Shown here one piece after another: positions 1 to 9,412 of a DNA stretch of 40,903 bases. The stretch lies in the NCBI GenBank assembly GCA_000697335.1, contig JNEM01006361.1:1-40903 (forward strand), given 5' to 3'. Numbering within the stretch: the stretch's first letter is position 1; each line of letters begins with the position of its first letter. A program made the position numbers and the translations under genes. The notes beneath the pieces were generated by a model. That model made no database searches, was not told where the DNA came from, and saw only the letters and a list, made by a program, of their open reading frames with translations. Source of the stretch: Conidiobolus incongruus B7586. Taxonomy: Eukaryota; Entomophthoromycota; Entomophthoromycetes; Entomophthorales; Conidiobolaceae.

Positions 1-1286
1 TCTTTTTTCTTATATATTAAATATTTATTTACTAGAATTTCAAAATATATTTTGATTTAATTTATTATATTAAAATATATTTTAATAAAGGATTATATAA
101 AAGAATTTATAATATATCAATTTTAATTATTTTAGTTTTTTAATTAATAATTAAGTTATAAAATTTTTATTTTTATATTTTTATTATTAAAACTTGGTTT
201 AAATACTAATATATATAATATACTAGTTCAATTAATATTAAAATATTTTAATTATTTTTTAATAAATATTAAAAAATTATTTTTCAATATATATATTTTA
301 TTTTATTTATAATTAAAAAAATGGTTAAAATTAATTTTCTATATATTGATAATGTTATAGTTAATTTCCCTTTTAATTTTAAAATAATTGATCTAGCAGT
401 AAATAAATTTAAATAAAATATTATTTATATAAATTGCATTTTAATAACATGTGGTTAAGGTTTAATAATATTAAAACAAAAAATTGTTAATAATTATTAT
501 TTAATTTAAGTATGAGTAAATTAAGCAAAGAATATTTAGTGAAAAATAATATATATAGTTTAAAATTATATACTCTGCTATTAGTTTTTTAAATAATTTT
601 CTTTGAAACTTAACAAATATTTGAAAAATAAGAAAAAAGTCTCACTTTTTTGATTCTAAGTTAATATTTAGATTGCAAAATTTAATATTTAATATCAAAA
701 TTAAAAATCTTATTTTTAATATGGTGAAAGAAAGTATAATCAGGTATTTATTTTAATTGTGAAATTATGTTGAATATTTTATTATTTCAATTTCACCAAA
801 ATTATTTTGAAAATTTTATAACAAGAATGTATTATCGAATTTTATCTTGAGAATAATTTTTTCACTAGGAAAACCTTAAAATTGAGAAGTTATTTTATGT
901 ATCAGAAACAAACATTTTGATACTGCTTTAATACGGAACATCATTTTCAAGTTGAATAGACTATGTATACTTTAAAAAATAACCAGAAAAATGATTGATA
1001 AGAATTTTTATTATTTATCAATATTACGAATTTTGAAAAGTTAAAGCGATATGGTTTTTAGCTGATATCAATATTTCCATTGTAATTATTTAAAATTAAA
1101 TGTGACTTGGATAATGAATCATATTTCATTAATTACTATCCATCTATTAATTGCAAAAAAGTTATATGAATATACTGATATATTAGATCAGTTACTTATC
1201 ATTCTTAACTTGAAAAGAAAAAGCTCAAAATAGAATACAAATATCCAATAAGAGCATTGATAAAATACATAGATTCCTTAAATTTA
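1..1286. other. AT-rich intergenic region, no gene seen
   Basis: The stretch is almost entirely A and T, with short homopolymer and TA runs. I see no open frame of note, no tRNA and no protein-family signature on either strand. It may hold the terminator of the minus-strand gene that follows. Confidence 0.7.
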
Positions 1287-1637
1287 TTAATTAGTTTTCA
1301 CATATTGAAAATTGAATTTTTTGTTTTCGTTAAATGGACCTATTGGAGGAGGAGGAGGATACCAAGGATGATAGTAATAAGGATAAGGATATGGATAATA
1401 GCCTGGATAAGTACCCTGAGAACTGGCTCCCGTGTTGATAATCAAATTACCCGAACCCCCATCTTCCTTTTTCCGGTCATCACGAGTCATATCGTCACTT
1501 TCTGGGAACCCATCACGGCTATCAAAGTCGCCACTGTCACCTAATAGAGCATCAACTAAAGGGGATGGTATACTAACGACGAATTTTGATAGGCATAGAA
1601 GACTCACCAATAAGCACTTTGACAATTTCAGCATCAT
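1287..1637 (-). CDS. small secreted Tyr/Pro-rich protein
   Basis: A 116-aa single-exon protein of no family I recognise. Residues 1-22 form a classic signal peptide (basic start, then a Leu/Val core, then VVSIP). An acidic stretch follows (about residues 28-60, many D/E and a KKEDGGSG segment). Then comes LIINTG and a tail of Tyr and Pro (YPYPYPYYYHPWYPPPPP). The start is an ATG-ATG pair; I chose the first. There are almost no cysteines after the signal peptide, so it is not a typical disulfide-rich effector. A surface or wall-associated protein is a guess based on composition alone. A second protein with the same order of parts (a PIILN or LIINT patch, then a Tyr/Pro tail) lies on the other side of the Qng1 gene at 3711-4058, on the opposite strand. 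The two are probably paralogues. Confidence 0.7.
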   Translation of the reverse strand: MMLKLSKCLLVSLLCLSKFVVSIPSPLVDALLGDSGDFDSRDGFPESDDMTRDDRKKEDGGSGNLIINTGASSQGTYPGYYPYPYPYYYHPWYPPPPPIGPFNENKKFNFQYVKTN

Positions 1638-1985
1638 TAGGAGCGTGAATGAATAGAATTAATTAGAAATATTAATTGTAATTACCACCATTACTATACT
1701 GATTATATACTATCTTGATTCTTCAATTCTTGAACATGTAACTACTTAGAAACTTATTTCAAACCCCTTAAGTACTTTTTCAAATTGAATTAAATTTTGT
1801 GTTGGGTTGATCAAACCTGAATTTGATTTCAATTTTCAATTTGGAAGGAATGATAAATTTGGCAGAGATAGGTAACACAATACCAAATTCATCCAAGAAT
1901 ACCCATAAATCAAAAATATTCAAATAAGAATATTTATTATGGTAATAATTTGAGTTAGGCAAGTATAAAATAGGTATACATAGAA
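1638..1985. promoter_or_regulatory. divergent intergenic/promoter region
   Basis: About 350 bases separate the start of the minus-strand secreted-protein gene from the start of the plus-strand Qng1 gene, so both promoters must lie here or overlap here. The sequence is AT-rich, with a TATAAAA-like run just before the Qng1 start (about 1965). No defined operator can be named. Confidence 0.4.
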
Positions 1986-3403
1986 ATGACTGAGAGTGAT
2001 CAAATAGAAATTTTATTAAGAGAAATTGCGCTTCAATCAAAAAATCCAGTTGTCAAAGATTGCTACAAAGTCTATCAAGTAATTAATATTCCAATTATTC
2101 ATTTTATAAAAATCATTTACCTGTTAATTTAGCACTGTAAAGAAGTAAAATTAAATTTAAAAGGAATCCAAGAATGTGCTCAAAAATTACAAATTTCTTT
2201 TAATACTAGTAAATTTGAATTTAAATCTTGGAAGGATAACACTCTAAACCCTAAAGTTGCTAATAATTTTGCTTTGAATTGGTAATTATTCAACTATATT
2301 CATTAATTAACACTATTTTGTTTATAAATTTAGGATATTTTGGATTGATTGTATGAATTTTTCATTTTGGTCAGATTTGGAATTGAATCCAAAATTAACC
2401 CAATCCGAATTAGCAGCCCAAAAATATGGTGTGATGTACGATGGGGAGTTGTATCAGGGCTACTGGTCCTTGTGCGCTTGCTACAATCGTGCTATTGACA
2501 ATGGTATCCCCGTTTTAGATCCCAATTGGATTTTGGGTGCTTCTGAAGACGATTTGAAGTCTATTTTCTATTCTGACTACTCTACAGTTGAGCCCTATCC
2601 TCCTCTTTTGAATGATCGTATCAGAGTGTTAAAACAAACAGCCGAAATCTTGATTAATGTATACCCAAAATTGATTGAATTCTCTCAAAGCTATATTAAA
2701 TATTTATATTTTAGAAATTTAATGGTAAAGTTGAAGAATTATTAGTACAAAGTGGCAAAAGTGCTCTAAAATTGGTTGATTTGGTTACTTCGAACTTCCC
2801 ATCATTCAAAGATGAATTTTTGTTCAAAAATGAAAAGAGTAGGCAATGCACTAACATGGCATATTTTTAATTATTAATTCAATTCTCAATATTTAGTCAA
2901 AATTCATAAAAGAGCTCAAATTTTAGTTGCTGATATTTGGTAAATTCATATATTATTTATTATCAAATAATTTTGAACTTATCGTTAATTTAGGGGATGT
3001 TTTGAAGGAAAAGATTATGGTGAATTTAATGATATTAATGAAATTACAATGTTTGCAGATTATAGGTAATATATTTAAGTCCATCATAATTATATTTCTC
3101 AACAATTCCTTTAGAGTACCACAAGCTCTTTTATATTTTGATACACTTGTATACAGTCCTGAATTACGTCGAAAATTGAGTCAAACATTCGATGTTTTAC
3201 CATCAGGAAGTGATTTAGAATTAGAAATACGAATTATGTCAATTTTATCGGTGGAATTAATTCGATATTATTTAATTAAGAATAATCAGGACACTGAATG
3301 GAATTCTATTTTAATAGATTTTTACTTATGGGGATATGCCAAATATTTTAAAGAAGATTTGGAAAATTATCCAATTCATAGAACTAGATCGGTTTTTTAT
3401 TAG
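1986..3403 (+). CDS. QNG1: queuosine 5'-phosphate N-glycosylase (Qng1/DUF2419), queuosine salvage
   Basis: Seven exons fit without a gap in frame: 1986-2078, 2133-2281, 2334-2658, 2715-2838, 2897-2939, 2994-3065 and 3115-3403, giving about 364 aa, close to the usual family length. The family releases queuine from queuosine or its 5'-phosphate so that the base can be put back into tRNA. Family landmarks are all present: IDCMNFSFW near residue 90, QGYWSLCA near 125, KRAQILVADIW, ITMFADYRVPQ, a conserved VELIR segment and the C-terminal YPIHRTRSVFY (compare the human protein ending PFHRIRCIYY). Introns are 49-58 nt with GT..TAG ends. The enzyme is probably cytosolic, since no targeting sequence is seen. 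The start is the first ATG before a good open frame; its N-terminus is only weakly conserved, so that end is the least certain. The gene implies that this organism uses queuosine in tRNA. Saccharomyces cerevisiae lacks queuosine, whereas Schizosaccharomyces pombe has it. Confidence 0.93.
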
Positions 3404-3710
3404 ATTTAATAATAAATAATTTTAAATTCTATTACTAATTTAGATTCATGTGTATGAATTTCCTTTTCAATTCAATAATCACAGGTTTAATATTGATTTG
3501 TATTAAAATTCAAATGAAATTTCATGATCTCCAATTCCAAGGAGTTTCATTAAGATATTGAGCATAATCTAATATCAAATTATCTCCAAAACGTTTTAAA
3601 TCCAATCGATATTATTTATTATCTAACTTATATAAATCTTTTTTGTTATTTGATTAATTCAAATTTTTCAATTGATTCAATATTGCATTTGAAAAATTCT
3701 AATTAATGTT
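3404..3710. promoter_or_regulatory. intergenic region with TATA-like box
   Basis: AT-rich spacer between Qng1 and the second Tyr/Pro-rich gene. A TATATAAAT run at about 3628-3636 lies some 75-80 bases before the first ATG of the downstream frame and could be its TATA element. Nothing else is recognised. Confidence 0.35.
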
Positions 3711-4058
3711 ATGGTGCAATAGATCTCAACAATTTTGACATTTGTAAGCTTTGAACTTCTACAAGGTGCACCGTTATTTCAAGCAGTTATCCTACCACCC
3801 GAAAGCCATTCCCAACCTGACAATAATTCCAATTCTTCAAAAGGTCCCATTATTTTGAATGCTGACAGTAATGGATCAGTGAATCAAATTGTAACTAATA
3901 ATATTACTAATAGTTATTACCCATTTCGACCATATTTCCCCTATTATCCTTATTATCTCCTCTATACATATCCTTGGTACTTGCTATTCCCGAATCCTTT
4001 CAAACCTTTTGGACAGGATGATAGATTGAAAGATAGTGATATAATAATTTTAATATAA
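3711..4058 (+). pseudogene. Tyr/Pro-rich secreted protein gene, apparently start-disabled
   Basis: From the ATG at 3711 the frame reads three codons, then TAG (3720-3722), and is open again to the stop at 4058. After the TAG the protein reads like the rest of a signal peptide (ISTILTFVSFELLQGAP), an Asn/Ser-rich stretch with several N-x-T/S sites, PIILNADSNG and then a Tyr/Pro/Phe tail (FRPYFPYYPYYLLYTYPWY). This order matches the 1287-1637 protein. No other ATG upstream is in frame. The simple reading is a young pseudogene with one nonsense codon. The alternative is that the CAATAG is a splice acceptor (a branch-like CTAAT lies at about 3699), with a first exon upstream that I could not find. 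I favour the pseudogene because the four codons fit the signal peptide so well. Confidence 0.5.
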
Positions 4059-4444
4059 ATATTAATTGATCAATCGAAATTTTGATAATATTGAAAATAG
4101 TTTTATATCCAAATACTAATTTAATTGAATTATTCTACATATAATTTAAACAAAACAAATATAATAGTATCTTGTATACCTAGATACTGTTATTATTATC
4201 GTTCCCCAAGTTCTATTATATATATATATATATATTTTGGAAATTTTATTTAATTTTAACATTCAATTATTTTTCATAATATTGCAATAATTATCTTTTT
4301 CAATTTTCTAAATTTTCAAATACACTAAATTTAATTGAAATTTAACCCATAATTATATTAATAATAACTCCAATCTATTTAATTTAAACCGATAATGATG
4401 TGACTTATAATTAATTCTCATAATTACAAATTAAATAAATTAAT
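4059..4444. other. AT-rich spacer with a short TA dinucleotide run
   Basis: No gene is visible. A perfect alternating TA run of roughly 18 bases sits at about 4216-4234. The end of the stretch must hold the promoter of EMC3. Confidence 0.6.
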
Positions 4445-5425
4445 ATGATTTTAGATCCTGGTAAATAATTAAATAAATAAAACACAAAAAAATATATTAA
4501 TATTTGATTAGCCATTCGCGATTGGGTCCTAGTCCCAATTATGATAGTCATGATATTAGTAGGAGTGTTGAGAACACAGATAAACAACTTAATTACAAAA
4601 CAACCTACTATCAAGAATATTAAAGAGTTGAGAGAGAAGTAAATACTTATTCATATCATTTTAATATTTTTATCTTACATTTTGTGTTAATTAGACAGGC
4701 TTTGACTCGCAGTATCCAGCTACGTAGCAATGGTAACCATTTAAATAGAGAAAGATTTTTAATGAGACAGGCATACTTGTTAGAAGCATTCCACAACGAA
4801 ACTTACTTGAATAAATCCAATTCCGGAAATTCTAATTCTACTGATATGTTGACAAATCCAGCTATGTTGGAACAGATGACAGAAGGAGTGATAAAGAATG
4901 TAACGAATTTCATTCCTCAAACGGTTATTATGGGCTGGATTAATTTCTTTTTTACTGGGTTTATTATTGGTAATTATAGAATATTTATTATTATTCTAAA
5001 AAGTTAATAATAGTGGATATCATATAGTTAAATTGCCTTTTCCTTTGACTTTGCGATTTAAGAGCATGTTACAGAGAGGTATTGAAACGAGTGAAATGGA
5101 TGTTACTTGGGTATCATCTCTTTCTTGGTACTTTTTAAATTTATTCGGTTTAAGAGCCGTTTTCAATCTACTATTGGGAGAGAATAATGGTAAATAATTT
5201 GTAATAAATTCTAATGAAACTAGTACTAACATTTAATTAGCTGTCGATGGTTTGAAAGATATGCAAAGTATGGGAGGAATGGGAGCTATGAATCTATTTC
5301 CAGGACAAACACCTGATCTGTCCAAAGTATTTAAGGGAGAACGAGAAAATTTGGAAATTGCGCATCATCAGTTTAAATTGGATGGTATTGAGCAGAGAAT
5401 ATTAGATCAGTATAATGCTGATTAA
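4445..5425 (+). CDS. EMC3: ER membrane protein complex subunit 3 (EMC3)
   Basis: Five exons join in frame to about 254 aa: 4445-4460, 4512-4638, 4695-4969, 5028-5189 and 5241-5425; human EMC3 has 261 aa. EMC3 is the Oxa1/YidC-superfamily subunit that forms part of the membrane cavity through which EMC inserts tail-anchored and multipass proteins into the ER. The start [16 protein letters not shown] matches the family's LLD-x-x-IR-x-W-V-x-x-P. TM1 covers about residues 11-25. A cytosolic linker holds the [16 protein letters not shown] segment. TM2 is in [15 protein letters not shown], followed by the diagnostic [31 protein letters not shown] contains the third membrane region. The first exon is only 16 nt and encodes the first five residues, so it is easily missed. 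The stop lies 49 bases from that of the next, convergent gene. Confidence 0.93.
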
Positions 5426-5474
5426 ATGAATGGGTTATATGTATGAAGATTTTATGGATTTTATTAAGAATAAA

Positions 5475-6311
5475 TTAGTCAGAGCATTCATCTTCGACTG
5501 TTCCATTAATTTTTAATTCGCTTTCAATGCTTACTTGTGCAGTGGTTGATACACTAGTGGTCGTATTAACTGGTTCTGTATTTTTATTAGAGCCACTTTC
5601 AATACTTGTAGTTGAATTATTTAAGTTAACTTTTATACTATCATTATTAATTTGATTGATATTAGGGGATAACGCTGTAATGGAGTTGTGTAGATTATGT
5701 AAAGATGATCTTATGTCAAAGTTTTCATTATTATCTGTATCATGATTAATTGTTCCATTAGATTCAGTATTAGGTTGTTTTGATATGGATATACCATTCA
5801 ATTGACTTTCATCCAACTCTGTAGCATTATTCAACTGGTCCAAAACCTTTTCACCCACTTGATCGCTTTCAAATGCGTCCCAATTCGTGACCAGCAGCCC
5901 ATCTCTTCTCACTAAGAATCCCAACTTGAACAGTGTATGATATGTGCTCTTAGGCACTCCAATGAATTGTGCCAAATGTCGAAACGTCCTGCATCCATCG
6001 CTCTCCGACACTCTCAATCTTTCTTTATAAAGCTTTTTGAAGTCTTTTCGTTTCGTACGCACCAGTTTGAAGCAGTTGTTGCCAGCGTTCAAATAATCAA
6101 TGCCTCGGGCTTCGTATTCTTTGCATGTGCGCCACAGCCTCCATACAAAAAATTTGGAGAGATGAAAGATGTTACAGCACTTTTGAACGGATTTATGGTC
6201 GATTTTCCCTTTGGCATCGTACTGCCCTTTCAAGTACGATGCAACGACCAATTTGCGATCTGGTGATAATCGTATTCTAGGTTTTTTAGTAGAATTTTCC
6301 TCTTGTTCCAT
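5475..6311 (-). CDS. transposase-derived DNA-binding protein (Tc1/mariner DUF7769-like HTH pair, no DDE domain)
   Basis: An intact single-exon frame of 278 aa. Residues 15-65 (LSPDRKLVVASYLKG ... SVQKCCNIFHLSKFFVWRLW) and 106-135 (CRTFRHLAQFIGVPKSTYHT) have the order and spacing of the two helix-turn-helix units at the N-terminus of Tc1/mariner-like transposases of the DUF7769 group (GK-x-x-x-G, V-W-R-x-W, then R-T-x-R-x-L-A-x-x-x-G-V-x-x-S-T). An LVRRDG segment follows, where family members usually have L-R-R-H before the catalytic domain. Here the catalytic domain is absent. From about residue 155 the protein is an Asn/Ser/Thr-rich, probably disordered tail with acidic patches. KKPRIRL at 9-15 could be a nuclear localisation signal. 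The frame has no break, and I see no terminal inverted repeats beside it. Co-option as a host DNA-binding regulator is therefore plausible; a decayed transposon in which only this half stays open by chance is less likely. The call by family is from memory of motifs and was not searched. Confidence 0.6.
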   Translation of the reverse strand: MEQEENSTKKPRIRLSPDRKLVVASYLKGQYDAKGKIDHKSVQKCCNIFHLSKFFVWRLWRTCKEYEARGIDYLNAGNNCFKLVRTKRKDFKKLYKERLRVSESDGCRTFRHLAQFIGVPKSTYHTLFKLGFLVRRDGLLVTNWDAFESDQVGEKVLDQLNNATELDESQLNGISISKQPNTESNGTINHDTDNNENFDIRSSLHNLHNSITALSPNINQINNDSIKVNLNNSTTSIESGSNKNTEPVNTTTSVSTTAQVSIESELKINGTVEDECSD

Positions 6312-6771
6312 AGTGGGTTAAAGTTGAATTGATTTTTAGGTTTTTGATTGTAGGAATAGCCTTTGATTAGGATTGAGTTTATTCGATACTAATACAAAAT
6401 AAAAAGAATTGCTTTCGTGGGATTTTTTATATTATTAATTTTATTCAACAAGAATCACCAATATTATTTATTCAATTAAAGAAAAATATTCTAAATAAAC
6501 GGAATAAAAGATGTGTATAAAAAATAATGATATTATAATATTAATAAAAATAACTAATTTTGGATTTATACCAACTATAAATATGAATTTGGAATCGATT
6601 TGATTAATCTGAAATTTGATTCAAATATAAATGAACTAAATATATATGTAAATATATTTCTAAACAGGTACAATGTATAAAAATTAATCAAAATAAATAA
6701 AAAATTTTAATAATAAAATCAAAACTTTGAAAAATAAATTAAATAGTAGAATGGAGACGTTCTTGAAGGAT
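6312..6771. other. AT-rich spacer / promoter of the HTH gene
   Basis: This is the 5' flank of the minus-strand HTH gene and the 3' flank of the decayed MATE gene. It is rich in TATA-like words. Nothing more specific can be supported. Confidence 0.5.
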
Positions 6772-8380
6772 TCACCTTTGGCAATTTTCTACCTCCTTAT
6801 GCCAATTATTTCTTAAGAGCACAGTTAATACAAACACTGCACAGAGGAAGAGAGCTAAGCACAAATCCCACTAGAAACCAACAACGCCCATATTGTAGTC
6901 AATGCCAAGGACGTAACCAATAGGGAATCTAATGATGTAGTAGCCGGTTAAGTTTACGATGGCTCCGATAGGTCACTTGCCTTGGCCTCTTAATAATCCA
7001 CCACTTACTGCTGAAATACCATTGAAAATCTAGAATAATTGATTAATAAGGTTGAAAATATGGAATAAATTGATACTTACTTGGAATAGAGCAACAATAG
7101 GTAACAAAGTATTCACTAAAGAGGCAACTAAAGGATTGTCAGTAAACAAATGCGACTAGAAGCTTCTAAAAATAGTCAAACCGCTTGAATTGCATTGTGC
7201 AAAGATCAATGCAAGGGTAATTGCAATGTAAGCAGTGAATCTAGAAGCGTTGGGTTTAGCACTTCCTAATTGATTGCCCATGCGGTTGGATGAAGCAGCA
7301 CTCAAACTCATAGGAATCATATAGAAGAGATCACAAATGGGTATGAGGATAGAGTGGGCAGCTAATTGGGTATTGCCAAAATAAGCGATTAAAAGTGCAA
7401 TAATTTCAAAAGCCCACCACTTGGAACAGATCATAAGAATAACGGGAATCCCTAATCATCATAGTCAGTTGAGGCGAATATAATGCAACTATATAAAATA
7501 AATACCTTATTTTAAGAATGGACCCCATTCAGTTAAAGCCTGTTTAGAAAATTCACTCCAGGCATTCTTACCCCTAACTAAAACAACATACACAATGCCA
7601 AACATCAACATGAGCCAATTGCTGATAGATTCAGCTAAAGGAGCGCCAATGAAGCCCTAACCTACAGTTGGATGATTGACCAACGCATAGTTTAGCGCAA
7701 TATTAAGGGGAAAGATCAACATCAAAATATTAGTAGCATTTATAATCTCCTAACACTGCAAAAATTTCTTCAAATTCTCAGAAATGTGAAATGGATGAGC
7801 TCCAATTAATAAGAATTTGAGGTATAAATTACTCAAAGTGAGCAATCCTTCGTCAATATTCAGAAATTTTAAAATATTGTAGAAATACCACCAGATTAGG
7901 GAGATGGGGCAGAAAATGAGAATATTGAGTATCATACCGCGTCGAAAGTGGATCCCTACCAAATGAGGATTGTCTGAATCTGTGAATGCTTGGCTGCATA
8001 ACGTATCCAGAGCTGTCGCTAAACCCATACACACCGACCAGCCAGTCACTGAAGTGAAAATATTCGCTAGGGCGGAAGCTGAAAGGTATTCAGATCTCTA
8101 AATTCTAATTTGATAATTGTTCAATGAAATTCATCTAAACAGGTTTTACCTAGTGTCTTAAACTAAACAAACTAACTAGAAGGATAGTTTGCTGTAATAA
8201 ATAAGCTAACACGACTGGTAAAGTCCTCTTCAAGAAAATGAAGTTTTCTTTCCTGATATCTGATCACTTGGCATTTAGTGAAATATCCCTTATTGAGATA
8301 TTTCCTGAAGGAACAAGTGAAGTAGTCACAGTTAGATGATTATCATTGCTATTGTTATTAAAAACATAAATTTCTATCTA
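6772..8380 (-). pseudogene. MATE-family multidrug/toxin extrusion transporter, decayed
   Basis: Read on the minus strand, the locus spells a fungal MATE (MOP superfamily) cation antiporter: FLKRTLPVVLAYLLQQ in the first part (TM1 region), YLSASALANIF and GLATALDTLCSQAF (the MATE TM2 hallmark), MICSKWWAFEIIALLI and GNTQLAAHSIL in the middle, and GISAVSGGLLRGQG near the end. At least seven in-frame stops interrupt it, at about 8264, 7750, 7657, 7507, 7156, 6973 and 6871, with the presumed original stop at 6772. No frameshift is needed from exon 2 (about 8095) to the end. Introns are still recognisable, for example 7030-7080 with GTAAGT..CTAG ends, and one near 7448-7504. Several stops replace residues that are normally Trp, Leu or Gln. 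The exon 1/2 junction near 8100-8150 does not fit cleanly, and no in-frame start ATG was found. Every conserved block is still readable, so loss seems recent. Confidence 0.85.
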
Positions 8381-9046
8381 TTATTAATTTTAATCTATAT
8401 ATAAGGGAAATAAAAAATAAGAATTAATAGGAAGAGTAATAATTTATATAGGTTTATTTGAAAGGTAATTTAGCCCTCTAATCATTCGAAGAGAAACTAG
8501 ATAAATTAAATAAATTGATATAAAATATTGAGTTTAAACATTTTAACTTATGATTGATCATTTTTCAAAATTGGTCCTTATCCACCAAGTTTTTGTAGTC
8601 GTAATATATTACAAGTAATCAAACTCTTATAATTATCACTTGTAGTTGAATGTCTTTGATATTGTTAAGATAAGTTCATATCCTTTTGCAATATCTGATA
8701 TTTACCACAATAATATATATTTAAATCAATGTTTCATTTAATTATTTTTTAAATCAGATCTCCATAATCCATTGTCAAATGTAAAAATTCACTTTAAAAA
8801 GCAAAATGTCACCTTTTGAAATTACAAATTACAGCACATTAATTAGGTATAATTGGAAAATTGTAATTTTTCATATTCAACTTTCAAATTATTGATGAAT
8901 GCTGCACAACATGTAGTCAAATATCAGCTATTATAAGTTGATAGATACTATAATAAATTATCTAGTGGCGTAGACATATTATTTAGTATAATATTTTTAA
9001 TAAATTTTATAATTATAACCCATTAATTTTATTAACCTAAATATTT
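8381..9046. other. AT-rich intergenic region, no gene seen
   Basis: No open frame or RNA gene was recognised. It lies between the decayed MATE gene and the GC-rich LTR-like block. Confidence 0.6.
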
Positions 9047-9412
9047 TTGTTTTAAGTAAATAATTCTCACTTAGATATCGACACTGGCTGGGAAGTCAAG
9101 TGTCCAATAACTTTTAAGTAAATTGTCGTCTTCCGGGACGGCACCTGTTTGGTGATATAAAATGGGTAATTTATTGTTTAACCTGGATTATTGGGCTGTA
9201 CCCTAGGAAGAGGACCGACGTGATAACTTGGTTGTAGTTGGCAAATTTATAGTTTGCTTGACGTGTCTTCCCAACGTACGAACCGTACGTCGGATGGAAC
9301 GATTGATTGCATTGCTCGGGTGTATTTTGTGGTCACGTTGCATGTGGATCTGTGGCGGGGTTCTCGAATGAATTGAATTGTTAAGGACGAACGGGTCCTC
9401 CGGCCCGTGACA
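9047..9412 (-). mobile_element. probable solo LTR (Ty3/gypsy-like)
   Basis: A block of about 366 bases is much richer in G+C than its surroundings and has no credible protein. On the minus strand it begins TGTCACGGGCCGG and ends near CTTAAAACA, so a TG..CA-type boundary is possible. It carries in order a TATA-like CTATAAATTT (9252-9243) and AATAAA (9175-9170), the expected order of promoter and poly(A) signal in an LTR. ATATTT occurs just outside both ends (9041-9046 and 9413-9418) and could be a target-site duplication, although in such AT-rich DNA it could be chance. A perfect hairpin, ACGTACG-AAC-CGTACGT, lies at 9274-9290. The alternative is an unrecognised structured RNA gene. No internal retroelement sequence adjoins it, so it would be a solo LTR left by recombination. 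Confidence 0.55.

Noticed and set aside
1780-2040. 86-aa frame on the minus strand
   Set aside because: It overlaps the first exon of the Qng1 gene on the other strand and has no domain or signal sequence.
5937-6266. 109-aa plus-strand frame
   Set aside because: Antisense shadow of the HTH gene, whose minus-strand product shows clear domain motifs.
6772-8380. Alternative genetic code to explain the stops in the MATE frame
   Set aside because: TAA, TAG and TGA are all used as proper terminators by nearby intact genes (EMC3 TAA, Qng1 TAG, Hfi1 TGA), so the frame is simply broken.
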